Below, piece after piece: positions 34,397 to 46,500 of a DNA stretch of 64,000 nucleotides (within the stretch, counting starts at the first letter, position 1; every line of letters starts with the position of its first letter). The stretch is from assembly GCF_000801105.2 (NCBI RefSeq), contig NC_079516.1:10602001-10666000 (forward strand), written 5' to 3'. The notes beneath the pieces are model-generated. The model was not told the DNA's origin, did not search any database, and saw only the letters and a list, made by a program, of their open reading frames with translations. Source of the stretch: Raphanus sativus. Its lineage: Eukaryota > Streptophyta > Magnoliopsida > Brassicales > Brassicaceae. The translations under genes were made by a program, and so were the position numbers.

Positions 34397-34510
34397 CTGT
34401 GAGGTTGAAGAAGAAGCTCTGATAAATCGCGGGAAATCGTGGGGAGGACGAGTGAATCTGCGATTAGGGTTTTTCGGGATTTGAATTTGGTTGATGAATC
34501 TCGCTTCCAT
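33067..34510 (-). CDS. CCB4: CCB4, cofactor assembly of cytochrome b6f (complex C subunit B)
   Basis: Thylakoid-membrane factor for covalent attachment of haem c(i) to cytochrome b6. Seven exons: 34397-34510, 34152-34324, 33830-34003, 33568-33749, 33406-33476, 33246-33329 and 33067-33159, all GT-AG, totalling 297 codons (296 aa). Residues 1-38 are rich in Arg, Pro and Ser and lack acids, as in a chloroplast transit peptide. Hydrophobic segments follow at about 72-92 (IYVGGASLLAVLFNRAL) and 104-122 (LLALGLAVTNLLTGLVWL), the two membrane helices of the family. The rest is soluble, with IQPLGDKGVAVIGGNTIRGF-like residues near the end. The acceptor of exon 3 was placed at 34004/34005 because only that keeps the frame. 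Intron 1 contains a pure (ct)n tract. Intact. Confidence 0.9.
34353..34394. repeat. (GA)n microsatellite in CCB4 intron 1
   Basis: About 42 bases of uninterrupted ga dinucleotides, three bases from the 5' splice site of intron 1. On the transcript this is a (cu)n run right behind the donor of a 72-bp intron, and it makes the intron length variable. Confidence 0.95.
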
Positions 34511-34692
34511 TGCAGACGAACAAACAAGGGAGTGAGGTTACAGATGAAAATTTGGCCGTTGGGAGCGAAATAAACATATCTTCATACGACGACGTTTACC
34601 AAATCGGAAATAACCATCTAACCAGTCCATAACCGAATGAATATTTAAATACCTTTTTTTTTCCTTGGAAACACGAATATTTCAAAAGACAA

Positions 34693-34889
34693 AGAATACA
34701 ATTATGATCACCGAATCAACTTCCTGACACATTTCACTGTCTTATAGACCTGTTGAACTCAAGAACGTTTAGGATCTCATAGGCCACATCTTGAAGTTGA
34801 TTCGGCGATCATCATTATACTCTTGCTTTATTCTTGAATGCTTTTCTCTATGTGTTAGGAAGTTGATTCCGCGATCATCATTGTACTCT
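34693..34889. repeat. Inverted-repeat structure containing a 67-bp copy of ALA3
   Basis: 40-bp arms at 34693-34732 and 34850-34889 are inverted copies (35 of 40 positions). A third, direct copy of the arm core lies at 34793-34825. Between them, 34729-34795 is identical to ALA3 43596-43662, which covers 46 bases of exon 17 and 21 bases of the following intron. The presence of intron sequence shows a DNA-level copy, not a retro-copy. The LINE inserted into the right arm afterwards. Confidence 0.88.
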
Positions 34890-34999
34890 TTTTTTTTTTT
34901 TTTGTTAAAGGATTTTCATTAATAAAAATATGAGAGCAGCAAGCAACTTCAGAGTTGAGAGTATTTTACAAACAGAAAGATCTTAAAATCCTGGTTACA

Positions 35000-37255
35000 T
35001 CAAGGAGGCTTCCAAAAGCGGAGAAGAGGAGTTCCTAATTTCAGGCCTAGAGAGACCATTGCCGTGCACTTATCAGAGAGAATGCGATGGATGTTTCGCC
35101 CCAAGACAGAGGCAGGAGTTGACAATCCTGAGTGGATCCTGAGATTGCGCTCTTGCCAAATGATATAGACTGAAGCTTGCCACGCTTGGAGTAGAGCAAT
35201 TTTAGCGAAACGATCAGCGGCCGCATTCGGCAGCCAAGTCAAGATCAAATTCCAAGAGAGAGGAGGATCAGTGAAATTGAGGCGAGCACATACAGATTTC
35301 CAGACCTCTGTTGCATACAGACAGTCGAAAAAAAGGTGGTTCCTCGATTCATTTGCATTACCACAAAGGATGCATATAGTCTCGACTTCTAGACCCCAAG
35401 AGTGGAGGCGATCTAGGGTCGGATTCCTGTTAAGAATGAAAAGCCAAGTGGTAGTAGCATGGCGGGGAATAATACCTTTGTGCCAGAGAATTGGAGCCCA
35501 TTCTTTATCTGGGACGTGCGGCCTAATCGAATCCCAGATCAAGCGAGAGATGAAGGATTTGTGAGAATTCCCATTAATAATCCAATTAGGGATATCTGGT
35601 CCTTGAGCAGGGGCAACAGTAGTGAGAAACGATAATAACTCCAGTTGACGACCAGACCTCGCCGCCGGGAGAGACCAAGAGCTTCCGTTCCATACTTCAG
35701 ATACAAGCGCAAATAAAGGGACGCCCAATCGAGTCGGACCATCCTGACCAAGATAGGTATACAAGGATCCGAATGGGGTCCAAGGATCCCACCAGAAAAA
35801 GGTGATGTCCCCTCTGCCAATAGAAATTCTGATGAACTCCAAAGCTTTAGACCGCAATTTGAGTAATCTCCTGAACATCCATGAGTATGAACAATTCTTC
35901 TCATTAAGTGACCAGAACGGGCCCGTACTCAAATATCTTTGCCTTATCCAAGCTACCCAGATTGAGCCTGCTCTAAAGAAGAGCATCCAGATTAGTTTCA
36001 AGGCACATGTATCACTCCATGTGACAATGTTCCTAATGCCCAAACCCCCTTCTTTTTTAGGAGTACAAATATCCTTCCATGCGACCTTTGCTCCTGTAGA
36101 AATTCCGATGGTGCCGTGCCACAAGAAGGAGCTACATAGAGAATTAATAGCTTTTATAACCCGCTTTGGAAGGAGGAAAGCACTAGACCAGTAACCTATG
36201 ATACCAGAGATGACAGAGGTTAACATGGTTAGTCTGCCCGCCATGGAAAGAGATCTTGTAGTCCATGAGCTCATTTTCTTTTTGATCTGCAGCAGGAGAG
36301 GGTCACAGTCTGAGAAAGAGAGCTTCTTGGTACAGAGAGGCGTGCCGAGGTATCTAACCGGTAAGTTAGAGCGAGCCAGGCCGAAACGGTTAGCAATACG
36401 TTGACTCTCCGCTTCCATCATCCCGGACGTGAACAGTGTCGTTTTGCTCACATTAACCGCGAGACCAGACATCAATTCAAAATCCGATAAGACCGAGAAA
36501 ACACCTTCCAGGGAAGATTCCGAACCGTCGATGAAGATAAGTAAATCGTCGGCGAAACACAAGTGTGTCAGCTCCTGATCCTCACAATCCTGATGATAGC
36601 CAAATGAGCCAGACGCTGCAGCTTTGTTTAACATCAGAGATAAGATATTCATCATCATTACAAAGAGAATAGGAGAGAGCGGATCACCCTGTCTAAGGCC
36701 AGTCTTCCCTTTAAAATAACCAGAAGAAACCCCATTGATGCTGAGAGAGAAGGATGGCGAGCAGATGCATGCTCTAATCCAACCAATGAAAATTGGAGGT
36801 AAGTCATATGCTTGAAGAGTGCTTAGCACAAAATCCCACCGAACGGAATCGAAAGCTTTCGCTATATCAACCTTCAGTGTCATCTTTGGGACAGTCGATT
36901 CTCTATGGTAACCATTTAGAACCTCTGACGCCAACAAGATATTCTCAAGAATCAACCTATCCTTCACAAAGGCTGTTTGGTTTGGGAGAATGATCGACGG
37001 GAGGATTGCCTTAAGCCTGTTGGATATAAGCTTGGAGATCAGCTTGTATTGAGTATTAAGACACGCTATGGGTCTAAACTCTCTGATAGTATTCGCCCCC
37101 GGTCTCTTAGGTAGAAGGATTAGAGTAGTTGAGTTCAGAGATGTAGGCATGAAAGAAGACATCAGAGATGTAGTTGAGTTCAGCTTGTATTGAGTAGTTA
37201 ACTTCCTCTCCAAGCACCGACCAAGTGCCCCTAAAGAATTCAACTGGAAAACCAT
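35000..37255 (-). pseudogene. LINE ORF2, reverse transcriptase and zf-RVT part
   Basis: Open for about 750 codons. RT motifs are present: PIACLNTQYKLISKLISNRL, KMTLKVDIAKAFDSVRWDF, GLRQGDPLSPILF, the catalytic CFADDLLIF and a downstream LGTPL motif. The C-terminal zf-RVT zinc finger has CILCGNANESRNHLFFDC. No internal stop after the RT start. It is separated from the endonuclease part by a frameshift near 37120-37255, so full-length ORF2 protein cannot be made in one frame. Confidence 0.9.
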
Positions 37256-38720
37256 CAGGTCCTGGCGTCTTGTTGCTCTTCATTTTCCGGATACAAGAAC
37301 ATATCATATCGGGAGTGAAGAAAAGTAAGCAAGCGGACTTATCCTGAGATGAGCATTTACGCTGGATAATGGACTCTAGAAATTCTGGGAGATCTGGCCA
37401 GAACATACCGCGAATAGTACACAAGATACCCTCAAAATATTCCAACGCAAGAGCATGAACCTCCTGGAGCGATTGAGTAACAGTTCCATCGTCACAGATA
37501 AGCTGTTTAACTGCATTTAGGGCATTCCTCATAGTCATCATGCCATGATAGAAAGGAGTATTCATGTCGCCTTCTCCCAACCATTTAACCCTAGAGCGCT
37601 GTCTGAAGAAACTTTCCTCGGCAAGACGAAGAGAAATCCACAGATCCTTAGCCCACACCTCTGCCTGAACATTAGTGGAAGTGGGATCATTTAGCGCAAC
37701 AAGTTGAGCAGATGTGAGACTGACCTCCGCCTGCTTCACCCGCTTCTCAATGTCACTATAGTTGTCTCTGTGGAGGGATTTCATCGGCCTTTTCATACTC
37801 TTCAGCTTGAAACCGAACTCCTTTAATGTGAAAGCCCGAGGCCCAGCTGCAGCCCAAGCTGCTTTGGTGACCTCTAAGAACTGCGGGTTCTTAATTAGTA
37901 GATTGTAAAACTTAAACGGTCTCGTGCCAAAAGCTGGAGGAGGCGATGAAAACTGAATATGACAGGGGCTATGATCTGAAAATTCCGGAGCAGAAAATTC
38001 ACAGTAGCTAGAAGAAAACTGGAGGATCCAGGCTCCGTTAACCAAGCATCTATCCAGTTTTTTACCCACTGGCGCTGACGGACACTTATTTGTCCAAGTA
38101 AATTTAGGACCAGTAAAAGGAAGGTCGAAAAGACCTAGATCCCCCAAGCATTCTCCAAACAGACGCATTGCACGGGTTGTAGATGAGATACCTAGGTTAG
38201 AGGTTTCATCAGGATGGAGAATCTCGTTGAAATCCCCTCCTACAATCCATGGCTTGCTTGGCAGATCAAAAGCCGCATAAGTATCCCTCAAAGAAAACCA
38301 GAGATCTTTCCGGTAGTCTTCCTCGTTTGAAGCATAAATGGCTGTGTAGATAATAGTAATCCCATCTTCCAATTTTACCTCGCAGGTGATGGATTGAAGA
38401 TCCGCAAAAAGAAGCCTGACTGTAACCGGGTTTTTGAATATAAACCAGATCTTTCCTAACGGAGACTGGTGGTAGTTATCAAAAAGAGACCACCCAGGGC
38501 CCAAAGAAGACAAAATAAGTTGCTTGCTTGCTTCATTAACGTGCGTTTCGAGAAGCGCCCCAAAAAGAATTGACCGTCTATTGATCCAAGAAGACAGCGG
38601 GTTATGCTTTGTATTATCGGTAAGTCCTCGCACGTTCCAAAAAAATGTACTCGACATTGGATTATATGGGGGGGTTGTGATCCTTCTTCCATTCGATAGG
38701 AAGAATACCACTGGTTCCAC
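37107..38720 (-). pseudogene. LINE ORF2, endonuclease part
   Basis: Open for about 535 codons. The likely ORF2 start is the Met before SSTFFWNVRGLTDNTKH. Apurinic/apyrimidinic endonuclease (EEP) motifs follow: LLETHVNEAS, PWIVGGDFNEILHPDE, FTWTNKCP and FSDHSPCHI. The frame ends at 37107 after a short tandem insertion (two copies of tctgaactcaactac, with related filler) has thrown it out of phase with the RT part. Confidence 0.88.
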
Positions 38721-39293
38721 TGGTTCCTTGCCGAACCGGAGAGGAGTATTTGCGCTTTTTCTTCTTTCTCTCTGCCGAGGATTTAGGAGAGGGAAAAGAC
38801 ACCTTCGACTGAAGCCCTTTCCCTGTACTTAAGACCAAGGCTGAAGAAGGAGGGATTATAGGGGATTGCTGGGTGGACTTCTCAGTAGTTGAAGAAGGAA
38901 CACACAAGGAACCCACTGCTATAGGAGTATCCTTAGAAGAGACACCCAACTCCGATGAAGCCACGACAAGAGTACCGTCAGAAAATATAGGCTTGGCCTT
39001 CCCATCAACGGCGTCCTCCTTTGGGTCCTCGTTGATCAGAGGGAGAAACTTGTTAACCAAACCAGCCTGACCTGAGCTTGATGCTACTGAAGTCTTCTCC
39101 GCTAAGGCCACCTTAGAGTTGGAAGGCCAGCATTGTAAGAAGAATCAACAGAGCTATCTTGCTTCTTGCCGACCTTCTTGGCCTTGTTTTTCCTATTAGG
39201 AGTTTGCCATTCCTTGGCTGGATCAACATCAGATGCCACTCCTTTTCCTTTAGAATTTGGCTTAACATTTGATGCTATCATCATTGTACTCTT

Positions 39294-40524
39294 GCTTGTT
39301 ATAACTCCGTGCAGCCTACGTCCCTAGGCCCTTCTTGTTCCTTGCGTGCGCCGAGAGATTACTTAGGTGTTTGGGTCGTCACTTCGTCGTTGGACTTCCT
39401 TTGATGAATATATGCCCAGCTCGTGAATGGGCTCCAACAGTGATTAGTCAAGGTTGTTGGACAGGCAGGCAGCATTCATGGTTTTCTCAATTTATGCAAT
39501 TGAATACACTTAAACAGCTCAATGAGTTGCACTGGATACTATTCGCCACTAATATGTAGCTCTGATTGAGCGTATTTTCTGATATGGGTCATTCATAGTC
39601 AGTTCCAACAGAAAAGATTACGAGGAAAGTTTTGTAGAGCTTGTTCTATCATTCTTCTCTTATAGAGCTTGGTCTCATACTCTTAATTCACACGTAACGG
39701 TCTCATATTCCAGAATCTCTTATTCCGCTGCTGACTGCTGTACTCTTTCACCAGGAGCATGAACTCGGTTCTTGAGTTTCACAATTTATTGGGGATTCCA
39801 CATCAGCTAAAGCAGTGTAATCTCGTTTTCTACATATCATCATAGCTGTGTATAACAATTTTCTACAATATAGTCTTTAGACACACGACCTTGTCATTGG
39901 TATCGTGATCTTTTTCTTTCGGCTGGTTGTCTTGTCATCAGCGAAGACATTGAGGATGCCGTTTGCGTTGATGTCAAAACAGACAGTGATCTGAGAATTA
40001 CTACGTGTAGCCAAAACATGCGTCTTTATGGCAAGAAAGATCTACATTTGTCCAAAGTTCCTAAACAAAGATCTAAGCTCATTCGTCTCTTATCTACTCT
40101 TATCTCTTTACTTATATGCGTGTGAACTCCAACTATCAAACAGAATGACAAGAAAGATTTAAAGGTTTTCTATATGTTAGATACCTGACTAAGAATAGTT
40201 TTACTTCGATGCTTGTGCAACTGCGCATCATGCTTGAAAACATTGTCTAGAATAAACAAACATAGATATAGAATAAAAACGAGACAAGTGACCTCAGAGG
40301 TGTAAATCGAATGTATGTACATGGGGAAGAAGTAACCTAATGCTTGCCTCTCCACAATTGAGTTTGTAAGTGGAGCTATAGAAATGGCGTTCAGAGCAAA
40401 ACACAAACGTAGAACGATCATTAGTAACACACACCTTAAGAGGTACATTTCTACTTATATTTTAAAACTAAAGCCTATCAAAAACAAAACCCCCAATCAG
40501 CAATAATGTGTGCATATATCAGTT
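39294..40524. other. ALA3 3' flank with scraps of host-gene origin
   Basis: Apart from the HSP70-like scrap at 39901-39999 nothing is recognised. 39335-39559 is open on the plus strand but unlike any family I know. The last few hundred bases should include the ALA3 3' UTR. Base composition is less AT-rich than the transposon-rich gaps. Confidence 0.45.
39901..39999 (-). pseudogene. HSP70 fragment
   Basis: Reads [18 protein letters not shown] and then [14 protein letters not shown]. This is the start of the substrate-binding-domain segment found in cytosolic HSP70s ([23 protein letters not shown] in the family). Only about 33 codons are recognisable, with substitutions, so it is a small captured or decayed piece. 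No other HSP70 sequence is seen beside it. Confidence 0.8.
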
Positions 40525-43500
40525 CTACTTCTTCTTTGGTACTTTAGGCCGTGACCTCATACTGGCTCTCCTTGCCACATCCCACGCCTTCTGTGGTGCG
40601 TATACACCCAACTGGGACGCAAAGAAAGATTCATAACCTGGTGAATCAAATGCAAAACCAGTGTGCTTGGAGAGCTCCCTAGGCAATTGGGATATCGCAT
40701 AGCTTCTCGCTTCCTGAGGTGTTAGCTCGTTTTCTATCTCCAGGTGATCCGCCTTGCTTGCATCCGACTCGTGCCTATGAATTTCTTGGACGATCTGATA
40801 ATCATATGGGAAGAACCATCTCTCAACCCTGCATCAGTGAAATCATAGTTTCTCTCTCATGTCATAACCATTACAAAACATCCTGCGTACGCTTTATTTC
40901 ACTCTTGAGCAAAATAACAGCACTGAAACTGATAATATCATGGTTTTACTTACCCTTGGAAGATGAAATCGCCTAGAAGAGAGACAACGGGAACAAGCAG
41001 CAATGTGAAGTAGAAATAGAATGTACTCATCAAGACATATATGACAAAGTAGACATTTTCCTGCGGAGACGAGTAAAGAAATAAATCAGATTTACTAAGT
41101 TATAAACAAACAAAAGATATACTCAAGGAAAGGAGTGGGAAGGTGTTACATTTCTATCACGTGATGTCGTAATCCCGCAGTATACGAAAGCAAAAACTAG
41201 CCATGCAAGAATGCTCCCACCGACTGTGATATAATGCCATCTCGTAATGGAGTTGCTCATCAAAAGAATGCGCACGTTCACCGCAATCACCAGACATGTG
41301 AAAACCAGTGTGCTAACATCCCAGAGACCAAATATTTTGCCTGATGAATTTATAGCACCAAAAGATGAAGTGGTCACGAAGAGATAGCAGACGAGGGACT
41401 GATACACAGCAGAAGTAGCCCATACTGCCACGACTCTCCATTTGAAAAACGAGTTACGTATTCCCTCTCTATACAGTTCTGGGTATCTCTTCGAAAGGGA
41501 CGCACTCACATCCTAGCAAGAGCGCAATACAGAAATGAGATTATCAAATCCAGAAAATGGAAATAGTCCTAATGGTCAAGTAAGTTAAGATGGATATGCA
41601 TATGTTTTAAGAGATCGAGAAAAGCTAGTACCTTCTCAAACAGCCCAAGGACAATGACAGGAAGAGCAGTGAAGAAAACGTTATACAATGACTGGAACCA
41701 ATCATCGTAGAACCTTTGACCAGAAAATCCAGTTCGAAATGTGAACCAAAACTGAGTCAAAGTGAAGGTAAGATTCTTGTAGAAGAAATACATGACCACC
41801 TGCCAAGTAAGAGATCATTAGAACATTGACCAAAAAAACAAGAATGTTATTCCGCAATCTGCCAAGTAAAAGATCATTAGAAGTTTCAAAAAGTTTTGCG
41901 GCAAAAGACAAACTCAACCTTGCAGATTCTAAGATATGACCACCGTCCATGGACAAGAAGTAAATCAGTTAGAAATCTGAACTGAGCGATGGCAAAATCA
42001 CTAGCCATCACAGCTTGCATTCCCTCCATCCCACTTATTCCTATACCAACATGAGCTGCTTGAATCATGCTAACATCGTTGGCACCATCACCAATACTAA
42101 GAGTGATCTTTTTTGCGCCTTTTCTCACCAAGCTTGTCACCTGAAATTACATCACATATATTAAAATTTAGAATGCGGTTAAAAGAGCACATAGAACCAA
42201 ATTACTTAGCGGACATGAATTAAGTGCCAGAAATTCAAACCAAAAACTGCGATTACCGATTTCAAAATCAAAGCCACAAAAAAAAGTAGTATATAAGGTC
42301 TCTCTTTAATAAAGGCTCAACCTGTACGAACTTATTTTGAAATGGACATCTAAAGTTACCTGTGCTTTCTGTAACGGAGATACACGGCAGCATACAACTG
42401 ACGTACAGTTCAAGCTCAAATTGAGCAGCGTTACGCGTAAGCTCGGGTCTAATGCATACATTAAACACTTCCCATCAATAACGAGAGCCAATTTTGGTCC
42501 AGCTACAGTATGCATATAGAGTTGAGCTTCTTCAAGGCTCTTTCTCAACTCCTTCTTTACTTCTTCTTTGATAACACGAGCAATCTCAACTTGATCACCC
42601 TAACATCAAAAATATTTATGAACAAAAGATAGTTAAACCGATTGAATCCACGCAAGAAAAGCTATTAACAGTAAAATAATTACCCTTTCTTCAGCTTCCC
42701 TGATTGCATCCGTTTCAGAACTGATGATAAATTGTTTCATATCATTGTTGATCAGGTTGCATGCTGTAGCATAAAAGAATCGAAGAGCAGATATTTAAGT
42801 AGCAAGAAGAAAAATAAGACTCAAGAGCAAAAGTTGTGTCACACCCTACCATAAGCAATATTAATAGCCGTTTCCATTTTGTCCCCTGTTAACACCCATA
42901 TCTTAATTCCAGCTCTTGATAAGGTCTCTATGCAGTTAGGCACCCCTTCCTGAAGTTTGTCTTCTATTGCAGTTGATCCGATGAGGGTAAGATCCTTCTC
43001 GATAAGTTCTGCTACCTTCATGGATCAAAACACTCACATTCATTAGCTATGATAAAACTATTTCCTGGTGACTCAAAAACTGTACTATAAGGATATAATC
43101 ACTCTCACTACTGAAGGACATAATCACAGAATATTTTTTATCCCTAAAAAAAAACTAGGTACGAAATAATAGAATACCTCATCTAACTTCTTCTCACGGT
43201 CACGCAATGCAGATTTTGCCTGGATGAATTTTTCATTCCAACTATCATAGGTTTCAGGGTTTAAATCTCTATAGGCGAGGCAAAGGGTACGCAATCCAGA
43301 AGATCCGAAATGTTCCAAATGTTCTCTTGTAACTTTCCGAACATCGTCCATACCATCAGCCAATCTCTCAAAAATTACGTTATCTGCACCCTGTGGACAA
43401 GTTCCAAACAATGATCAAAATTTGACACTGAAGTACACAGAGAACTAAGTATACTTATAGAGCTATTACCTTACAGTAGAGTACCAGCCTTCCGTCTGGG

Positions 43501-46500
43501 TAACGACATACAACAGATTGGCGCTTCCTTGTACTGTCATGCATTATGTAAATTTTAATGGTATGCATAAAACACGACAAAGAGGAAATAAACAAACATT
43601 TCACTGTCTTATAGACCTGTTGAACTCAAGAACGTTTAGGATCTCATAGGCCACATCTTGAATCTTTCCCATCTTCTCTACATGAGACTCGCGAACATAC
43701 ACCGTAGTTGGAGTACGCCTGAAATTACAAGAAACTAGTCTCAAACATACTAACAGAGATTTGAGAAACAAACATATATATGGGGAAAAACTCTAAAATT
43801 TGAAACAACGGAAATCATGGGGTAAGTTAACTAGTTGCAAATTGTCATCTTGTCTTTCAAAACTGAAATGTAATGAGAATCACCTGTAAAAGAAGAAACC
43901 AAAATTCTTTGCGGCAGTAACTAGGGCAGCTTCATCTGGAGATGCAGCTTGATATACGATCTTTTCAGGAGACTCATCACCTTCAGGAAGGACTGTATGA
44001 CAGATGGCTAGGCATCTAAAAAGTTCCTACAAATATCAAAAGTACAACACCTTAAAGTTAAATTAATATCTGTATGTTTCGCATGCCCAGAAATAGACAC
44101 AGTAGAAATCTAAAACTCAGAATAAGAAACTTCTCTAAACTACAAAAATTTCGTTACAATACTTTTAGATGCTTCAATAAGAACCATTCTGTAGTTTTTA
44201 GTACAACGCTTCCAGAACAAAGAGCTAGAATACAGGCAGTGGTTGAACGTTTGAAGCCAAAAAAAACCTTTCGAGTTATTACCTTACAATTTCAAATCTC
44301 AACACCTATCAAATACACAATTAAGCAAAATAACATTATAACCTTACAAGTTCACACCACGACACCTATCGCAGACCTAACGTTTCCATGAAAGGAAGCA
44401 AGAACTCTATAACCCCATTGTCTCTTAACTATTACAATAACATATTGTGAAAAATTTCTCTATGAAATAAAAGTAAAGCACCTTGCAAAGATCAGGATTA
44501 GGCTCATTTCGCCAAGCTCCCCGCATTAGCCTTGGATCATCAAAATTAAATCCCTTTTCTCTTATTGCACCAGTCGACCGTTCTTCCTGAATATGTTCGT
44601 AAAGATGCAAATTAGACATGATTCCACTGCAACATAATGCACTACGCAACTTCCCCATCTGAAAAGAAATAATACCTCGTGTACTTTTAAGCCATTACGC
44701 TGAGCGATTCCTCTTTCTATTTCAGTGACACCACATCCATAACTTATTCCTCCAATTGAACATTTAAAGAACTCCATCAAATTTCTTGTCAGCGTTCCAG
44801 TTTTATCAGAAAATATGTATTCCACCTGAAAGATACCATAGTAATTGTAAGTCAGTAGAATAGTATCAAAGTATAAATTCTAGAGACAGTTCGATTATAA
44901 GGAACAAAGCGGTTTATATATATATATATATTACAAGCAACAAATTTCCGCAAGGATTAGTATTAACAATACGCGACATGGCCTGATAGCTACCTGTCCA
45001 AGCTCCTCGTTTAAATTGGAAGTCCTGGCCGAGGCAGGGGTATTGGTTTCAGCATGATACATATTGAGATCTCGGTTGATAAACTGAGTCGACTGGATAA
45101 ACTTGATCATCTGGGTTTTTTCATTTAAGGAGAGAAGATAGAACCACTCAGAATGCCAGTAACTGTAATGCGGATAGTTAAAATAGGATACTAGGAACAA
45201 CGTACCTCTATGGAAACATAAAGGGAGATCGGTATAATTGATGAGAACAGAGTGATTAGAGTGAAGAAGGTGAAAAACCCTATCTGTGGAAGTAAATAGA
45301 AGCAATATGGTAAAAACCGGAAAACCATAAATAGAGGGAATCAACTTCAACTATACAAAGCTATTTACCGCGAGTCTGTTACGGTATTCCCAATCTGACT
45401 TCTGAAGACCCAAGTATAGGTCCTCACGATCCGTCACAATTGAACTGCAAAGTTAATAATATAGATAACTGTATGGCAACAAGACATGGTTCAACAATCG
45501 AAACAGGACTTGATAAAAACAAGATCGACGAGAAACCATACCAGCCTATAGCTCCAATTAGACACATTGTGATAAGGACACAAAATATTGTAATAATGAG
45601 TTTGTCAAGCTTCTTTTCCAGCGTACTTCTTTTGGAAGGAGCATTCATCGCATTCATCATCACCTAAATAGTTTGAATTTACCATATAACAACATCAGAC
45701 TATGCGTAGCATACAATGACGTAAAACCAGAGTAAGTCTTTGCAATCTTCTTTTATTTTGAATGAGGTTTAGGAATACATGTATCATGTATGCTATAAAC
45801 ACATGTTTTGTAAGCTGGTTTCGACATAAAAAAAGCTTCACAACAGCTTACCTTCGTCTCATGGCCAGTAAAAACGACAGCTCCAACTATGTATTCTGTG
45901 TTTCTAAGACTGCATCCCTGAAAATGTAGATTTCACAAGTCTCAGAATATTATTAAATTTAAGGGTATAAAGCTCTGCACTAGATGCATGGAAATCTATT
46001 CAGTAAAATTTTGAAGGCAATGGATATAAAGTTCCAAGAAATCAAGATATCTCATAAGTAGATCACAACTTGATCCATAAAAGAAAAAGAAACAGTACGC
46101 ATAACCAAGTCATAAATGCAAAAAATAACGCACAAAAGGGGAAAAAGAAGCCAACAGCAGAGACAGTCAATCATACACGTAATAAAAGCTGGTCGGGAGA
46201 GAGAGGTAACGTCTGCTTTTGTATTACAAGATTCCCGGTGAAAGTGTACAGAGAATTATTCGGTTGCTCACACTGAATTTCACCTGCATTGCAAAAGACA
46301 CCGATGATGGAGAAAGTGAAGACATGTGTAAAACAGTTGCAACTTGCAACACAATCATACGGAGATGAAGAAAGGAAAATAAAAGCTAAAAAGAAGGAAA
46401 GTCGGAGAAATCACAAATTAAGTCTACATGTATAATATAATTAGAAAAGAAAATGGATAAGAGACAAGAACATGTATCACCAGAGTCAGAATGAGCCATA

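Larger units (their letters stand above)
34891..39276 (-). mobile_element. LINE (L1-type) retrotransposon, 4.4 kb, 5'-truncated
   Basis: A poly(A) tail (as poly(T) at 34889-34903) marks the 3' end. Target-site copies of atcatcattgtactctt (17 bp) occur at 34874-34890 and 39277-39293. From 5' to 3' on the minus strand it holds a C-terminal remnant of ORF1 (about 39276-38680, two frames), an ORF2 endonuclease segment and an ORF2 reverse-transcriptase/zinc-finger segment. The 5' UTR and most of ORF1 are missing, as in 5'-truncated copies. The exact TSD indicates a rather young insertion. It sits between the CCB4 5' side and the ALA3 3' side. Confidence 0.95.

Noticed and set aside
34863..34890. 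Short direct repeats around the LINE 5'/3' borders as a second transposon end
   Set aside because: The 17-bp match is fully explained as the LINE target-site duplication.
44074..44391. 105-aa plus-strand open frame
   Set aside because: Lies in an ALA3 intron, opposite strand, with low-complexity residues.
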